Source: Steroidobacteraceae bacterium
GTDB taxonomy: Bacteria > Pseudomonadota > Gammaproteobacteria > Steroidobacterales > Steroidobacteraceae
Length of the DNA: 8,988 bases
NCBI GenBank assembly: GCA_023253235.1
Contig: JALRHE010000176.1
Coordinates: forward strand, 1 to 8,988
Reading direction: 5' to 3'
The notes under the pieces were generated by a model that searched no databases, was not told the DNA's origin, and was given only the letters and a program-made list of their open reading frames with translations. Each line of letters starts with the position of its first letter. Positions within the stretch are counted from its first letter, which is position 1. Position numbers and translations under genes: made by a program. Of this stretch, positions 6,588 through 8,988 are shown in pieces.

Positions 6588-7076
6588 TCAGTTCGGCAGC
6601 AACACGCTATCGACCGCTACGACGACGCCGTTGGCGGCGTTGTAGTCACCCGTTACGCGGGCTCCGTCGACGCGCAGGCGACCGCGCACGAGTTCGACCT
6701 TAACGTCGTCGCCGGCTTCGGTTTTGGCGCTGCGAGTGCGCTTGAGGTCATCCGATTCGAGCGCCTTGCCCGGCACCACGTGGCGGGTGAGGATCTTCAC
6801 GAGCTGGTCCTTGTTTTCCGGACGCAGGAGGGACTCGAGCTGCTCCGGCGGCAGCTTCGCGAAGGCTTCGTCGGTCGGCGCGAAAATCGTCACCGGGCCT
6901 TGGGCGGTGAGGGCGTCTTGAAGACCGGCGACCTCGATGGCCTTGGCGAGGGTGTTGAAGTTACCCTTTTGCTTGGCGACATCGAGAACCGTCGGGCTGC
7001 CGGCATAGGCCGAGGCGGCCGATAACAACGACAAACAGGCGGCGAAAGCAGCCTTGCGAGTGAATGAGCGAATCAT
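6588..7076 (-). CDS. Secreted single-domain fasciclin (FAS1) protein
   Basis: The chosen ATG at 7076 gives 162 residues. GGAG lies 9 bases upstream, and the start is followed at once by a classical Sec signal: basic residues (R3, R7, K8), a hydrophobic core (9-21) and AYA at 23-25 as the cleavage site. The in-frame upstream extension to a TTG at 7172 would swallow the promoter and is rejected. The mature part is one FAS1 domain of about 135 residues with the H1 motif TIFAPTDEAF at 63-72, the conserved His in LTRHVVPGKAL (96-106) and the closing VVVAVDSVLLP. FAS1 domains mediate adhesion or small-ligand binding outside the cytoplasm, and some algal members (AstaP) bind carotenoids. It is divergent from a LitR/CarH-type photoreceptor with an operator between them, so light-controlled expression is likely (inference). 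Its ligand is unknown. Confidence 0.92.
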   Translation of the reverse strand: MIRSFTRKAAFAACLSLLSAASAYAGSPTVLDVAKQKGNFNTLAKAIEVAGLQDALTAQGPVTIFAPTDEAFAKLPPEQLESLLRPENKDQLVKILTRHVVPGKALESDDLKRTRSAKTEAGDDVKVELVRGRLRVDGARVTGDYNAANGVVVAVDSVLLPN

Positions 7077-7101
7077 GGCAGTACTCCGTTTATATGTGGG
7101 G

Positions 7102-7124
7102 GCGTACCGCGATCCTGCGTACGC
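7102..7124. repeat. Short inverted repeat in the FAS1 5' leader
   Basis: GCGTAC (7102-7107) and GTACGC (7119-7124) are perfect complements with an 11-base spacer, inside the predicted untranslated leader and about 25 bases upstream of the FAS1 ATG. It may form a weak mRNA hairpin or be chance. No function is claimed. Confidence 0.25.
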
Positions 7125-7143
7125 GAATCTATTCGACGAGGAG

Positions 7144-7172
7144 ATAGTGACATCGCCTCGGAAGTTTGTCAA
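7144..7172 (-). promoter_or_regulatory. Predicted promoter of the FAS1 gene
   Basis: On the minus strand a perfect TTGACA -35 box (7172-7167) is followed after 17 bases by CACTAT (7149-7144), which matches only 3 of 6 consensus -10 positions. Transcription would start near 7136, giving a leader of about 60 bases. The -35 box is 5 bases from the TGTACA operator, so a bound regulator would be expected to block RNA polymerase. Confidence 0.45.
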
Positions 7173-7177
7173 TATGT

Positions 7178-7198
7178 TGTACAGCTAGTGGCTGTACA
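7178..7198. promoter_or_regulatory. Probable LitR/CarH operator (TGTACA inverted repeat)
   Basis: TGTACAGC (7178-7185) and GCTGTACA (7191-7198) form a perfect 8-base inverted repeat with a 5-base centre. Partial symmetry extends outward (ATGT at the left, ACAT at the right, offset by two bases). TGTACA half-sites are, from memory, typical of binding sites of bacterial LitR photoreceptors. The site ends 12 bases before the predicted regulator ATG and 5 bases from the FAS1 -35 box, so it is placed to control both genes. Confidence 0.65.
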
Positions 7199-7210
7199 CA
7201 ACATGGACAA

Positions 7211-8152
7211 ATGATGAACAAACCGGCAGCCATGGGATCTACAGGTCAATTCACCATCAAGGCGGTCGCGCAGGCGACAGGCTTGTCGGTGGAAACCTTG
7301 CGGGCTTGGGAGCGCCGGTACGAAGTCGTTCGACCGTCTCGCGATGGGTCGGGTCGAAGAACGTACTCGGCTGCCGACGTGGCCCGATTGCGTTTGCTGC
7401 GCACGGCGACCGAACTCGGGCACACCATCAGCCGGCTCGCCGCTCTCGACGAAGGTGAGCTCGCCAAATTGGTTGCCGATTCGGGTGGGCAAGCCCGTCC
7501 CGGTCCTTCGCGCGGTCAGTCCTTCGTCGAGCGTGCACTTGATGCGGTCGCTCATTCCGACCCGTCCGGCGTGGAAGAGGTGTTGACCTCGGCTGTTGCG
7601 TTGCTGCCGCCTAACGAAGTGGTCAACACGATCCTCGTACCCCTCGTACAAGAGGTCGGTGAACGCTGGCACCGCGGTGAGGTGTCGATCGCCCAAGAGC
7701 ACATGACGACGGACATCGTCCGTCGTTTGATCATCTCGGTCTCGCGCGGCTACCTGCGCTCGGATAACGGACCCTGTCTCGTGTTGTCGACCTTGTCGGG
7801 TGAGCGACACGAGCTCGGCATTTTGATGTGCAGTTGGCTCGCGGCGACGCGTCGCTTCCGTACTCACTACCTCGGTGTCGATTGTCCCGCCGAGGAGATC
7901 GCTCGTTTCGCGCTCGAAGTCGATGCCTGTGCGGTGCTCGTTTCTCTGGTGATGCCCGAGAACGAAGTGCCGGCACTGCAGCAACTGCGCAAATTGACCG
8001 AATTGCTGGTCGGGAAGTGCGAGGTGTGGGTCGGTGGTTTTGCCGCGCGCTCGTTGTCGCCGGAAGAGGTGCCGCCCGGTTGTTTGTTGTTACCGAGCGG
8101 TAACGCGTTCGAGCAGCGACTCGATCTGCTCTCAGCACAGTTCCACTCCTGA
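7211..8152 (+). CDS. litR: LitR/CarH-type MerR-family regulator with AdoCbl-binding light-sensing domain
   Basis: A 313-residue protein if started at ATG 7211 (ATGs at 7214 and 7232 are also possible; no SD is decisive, and an upstream TTG frame would run through the operator). Residues 14-80 are a MerR winged helix, with FTIKAVAQATGLSVETLRAWERRY at the recognition helices (14-37) and a following R-T-Y. A helical bundle at about 103-180 contains W153, nine residues, then E163-H164, the Wx9EH motif that caps the adenosyl group in CarH. The Rossmann-like B12 domain has E198-R-H200-E-L-G203, the ExHxxG motif whose His is the lower cobalt ligand. The spacing of the two His (36 residues) is close to that in Thermus CarH (35). 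Known members are dark repressors that bind DNA with AdoCbl and release it on illumination. Divergent arrangement and the TGTACA repeat point to self-regulation and control of the FAS1 gene. Confidence 0.9.
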   Translation: MMNKPAAMGSTGQFTIKAVAQATGLSVETLRAWERRYEVVRPSRDGSGRRTYSAADVARLRLLRTATELGHTISRLAALDEGELAKLVADSGGQARPGPSRGQSFVERALDAVAHSDPSGVEEVLTSAVALLPPNEVVNTILVPLVQEVGERWHRGEVSIAQEHMTTDIVRRLIISVSRGYLRSDNGPCLVLSTLSGERHELGILMCSWLAATRRFRTHYLGVDCPAEEIARFALEVDACAVLVSLVMPENEVPALQQLRKLTELLVGKCEVWVGGFAARSLSPEEVPPGCLLLPSGNAFEQRLDLLSAQFHS

Positions 8153-8239
8153 CCGCGCGACAAGTCTGTTGCGTCTCGTGTGAACTTTTCGCTGTAGCCC
8201 CCTAGCCAGAGTTCAGCAATTCGACATAGCCTCGGTAGC

Positions 8240-8988
8240 ATGAGGCGACTACTGCTTGGCTTGCTATTCGCGGTACTCACGGCTTGCGGTGGGGGCGGCG
8301 GCGGATCTGGCTCCGGGACCAGTTTCTCGTTGGGCGGCAGCGGCGCTGCGCCGACTAATCCGCCGGTTACAACGAGCGATGCGTTTCGTTTTCTCAACCA
8401 GGCGACTTTCGGTGCGACCGAAGATACGGCTCGTGCACTGATCGCACTGGGTGACTCTTCGAATTCCTACGCGCGTTGGATCGATGCGCAAATCACCAAA
8501 CCCACCTCATTGCTGTTGCCGGCCGTCGAAGCGGCTTATCCGAATCCCGTACCCACGGGCTTCAATGTGGGCAGCTTGAATGCAGTCCGTCTCGAGAGCT
8601 GGTTCGCGAACGCAGTGCGCGGTGAAGATCAGTTGCGCCAACGCGTCGCGTTCGCGTTGTCCGAAATTTTTGTCGTATCGCAGATCGGTGCACTGCTGAA
8701 CTTGCCGAATGCGACGGCTGACTTCCACGACATGCTCGCGCGAAATGCCTTTGGTAATTATCGCGACTTGTTGGAGCAGGTGACGCTGCATCCGGCGATG
8801 GGTATCTATCTTTCGATGCTCGGTAATCAGCGCGCCGTCGCCGGCACGAATCTTCGACCGGATGAAAACTACGCGCGCGAGATGATGCAGCTTTTCAGCA
8901 TCGGTCTCGTTCAGCTCAATCTCGACGGCTCCGTACGAACCGACGCTGCCGGTCAACCGATACCGACCTACAACCAGGATGTCATCGA
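8240..8988 (+). CDS. DUF1800 family lipoprotein (N-terminal part, continues past right edge)
   Basis: The visible 249 residues start with MRRLLLGLLFAVLTAC, a lipoprotein signal with lipobox LTAC and acylation Cys at 16. A flexible Gly/Ser-rich tether (17-37) follows, so the mature protein should be lipid-anchored in the envelope. From about residue 46 comes the DUF1800 domain: FLNQATFGAT near its start, LRQRVAFALSEIFV in the middle, and the hallmark DENYAREMMQLFSIG near the visible end, matching the family's NENYAREL-type motif. The biochemical function of DUF1800 is not established, although many members sit beside DUF1501 proteins. The gene starts 87 bases after the photoreceptor stop with no clear SD or terminator between, so independent transcription cannot be shown. 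Confidence 0.85.
   Translation, partial: MRRLLLGLLFAVLTACGGGGGGSGSGTSFSLGGSGAAPTNPPVTTSDAFRFLNQATFGATEDTARALIALGDSSNSYARWIDAQITKPTSLLLPAVEAAYPNPVPTGFNVGSLNAVRLESWFANAVRGEDQLRQRVAFALSEIFVVSQIGALLNLPNATADFHDMLARNAFGNYRDLLEQVTLHPAMGIYLSMLGNQRAVAGTNLRPDENYAREMMQLFSIGLVQLNLDGSVRTDAAGQPIPTYNQDVI

Noticed and set aside
7077..7172. N-terminal extension of the FAS1 gene to a TTG at 7172
   Set aside because: It would place residues before a clear signal peptide and cover the predicted promoter; the ATG at 7076 has an SD sequence.
7166..7210. N-terminal extension of the photoreceptor to a TTG at 7166
   Set aside because: The extra 15 residues would be translated from the operator and match no MerR N-terminus; ATG 7211 is preferred.
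7169..7984. 271-codon minus-strand open frame antisense to the photoreceptor gene
   Set aside because: The plus frame has clear HTH and cobalamin motifs; the antisense product has no recognisable features.
8182..8210. Possible ECF/sigmaE-like promoter (GAACTT followed by CCAGA) before the DUF1800 gene
   Set aside because: Spacing is longer than the usual sigmaE arrangement and the -10 match is imperfect; not strong enough to list.

Overview
The window is GC-rich bacterial DNA with almost no non-coding space. Tight operons, a Tat-type signal, a lipobox lipoprotein and a B12-dependent LitR/CarH-type regulator all suggest a Gram-negative proteobacterium. A gammaproteobacterium with broad catabolic ability would fit, but that placement is inference. 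No RNA genes, insertion sequences, CRISPR arrays or attachment sites were seen.

Left two thirds (about 6403 down to 1, minus strand): one compact operon of six genes, joined by gaps of 9-10 bases or overlaps of 1-4 bases. In transcription order they are: a stand-alone MetE-type zinc methyltransferase; an SDR-fold protein without the usual Tyr/Lys pair; an Asp/Glu-racemase-superfamily protein (maleate isomerase / arylmalonate decarboxylase-like) without its catalytic cysteines; a group A FAD monooxygenase; a membrane-anchored paraoxonase-like beta-propeller lactonase/arylesterase; and a Tat-exported flavin amine oxidase that runs off the left edge. The first four look cytoplasmic and the last two look periplasmic. 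The set resembles a breakdown or modification pathway for an unknown, possibly aromatic or lactone-containing compound. I do not recognise it as a named pathway.

Middle (6404-7210): the operon's likely promoter directly abuts, and overlaps by two bases, a strong hairpin terminator for the next gene. That gene is a small secreted single-domain fasciclin (FAS1) protein on the minus strand. It is divergent from a plus-strand MerR/cobalamin-binding regulator that carries both the Wx9EH and the ExHxxG motifs of AdoCbl photoreceptors. The gap between them holds a perfect TGTACA-containing inverted repeat next to a TTGACA -35 box, so the pair looks like a light-controlled unit in which the photoreceptor represses itself and the FAS1 gene.

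Right end (8240-8988, plus strand): the N-terminal part of a DUF1800 lipoprotein that continues past the window.

The most interesting points are the unfamiliar six-enzyme operon with two adjacent proteins lacking standard catalytic residues, and the LitR/CarH-FAS1 pair, which may be a light-induced photoprotective module.
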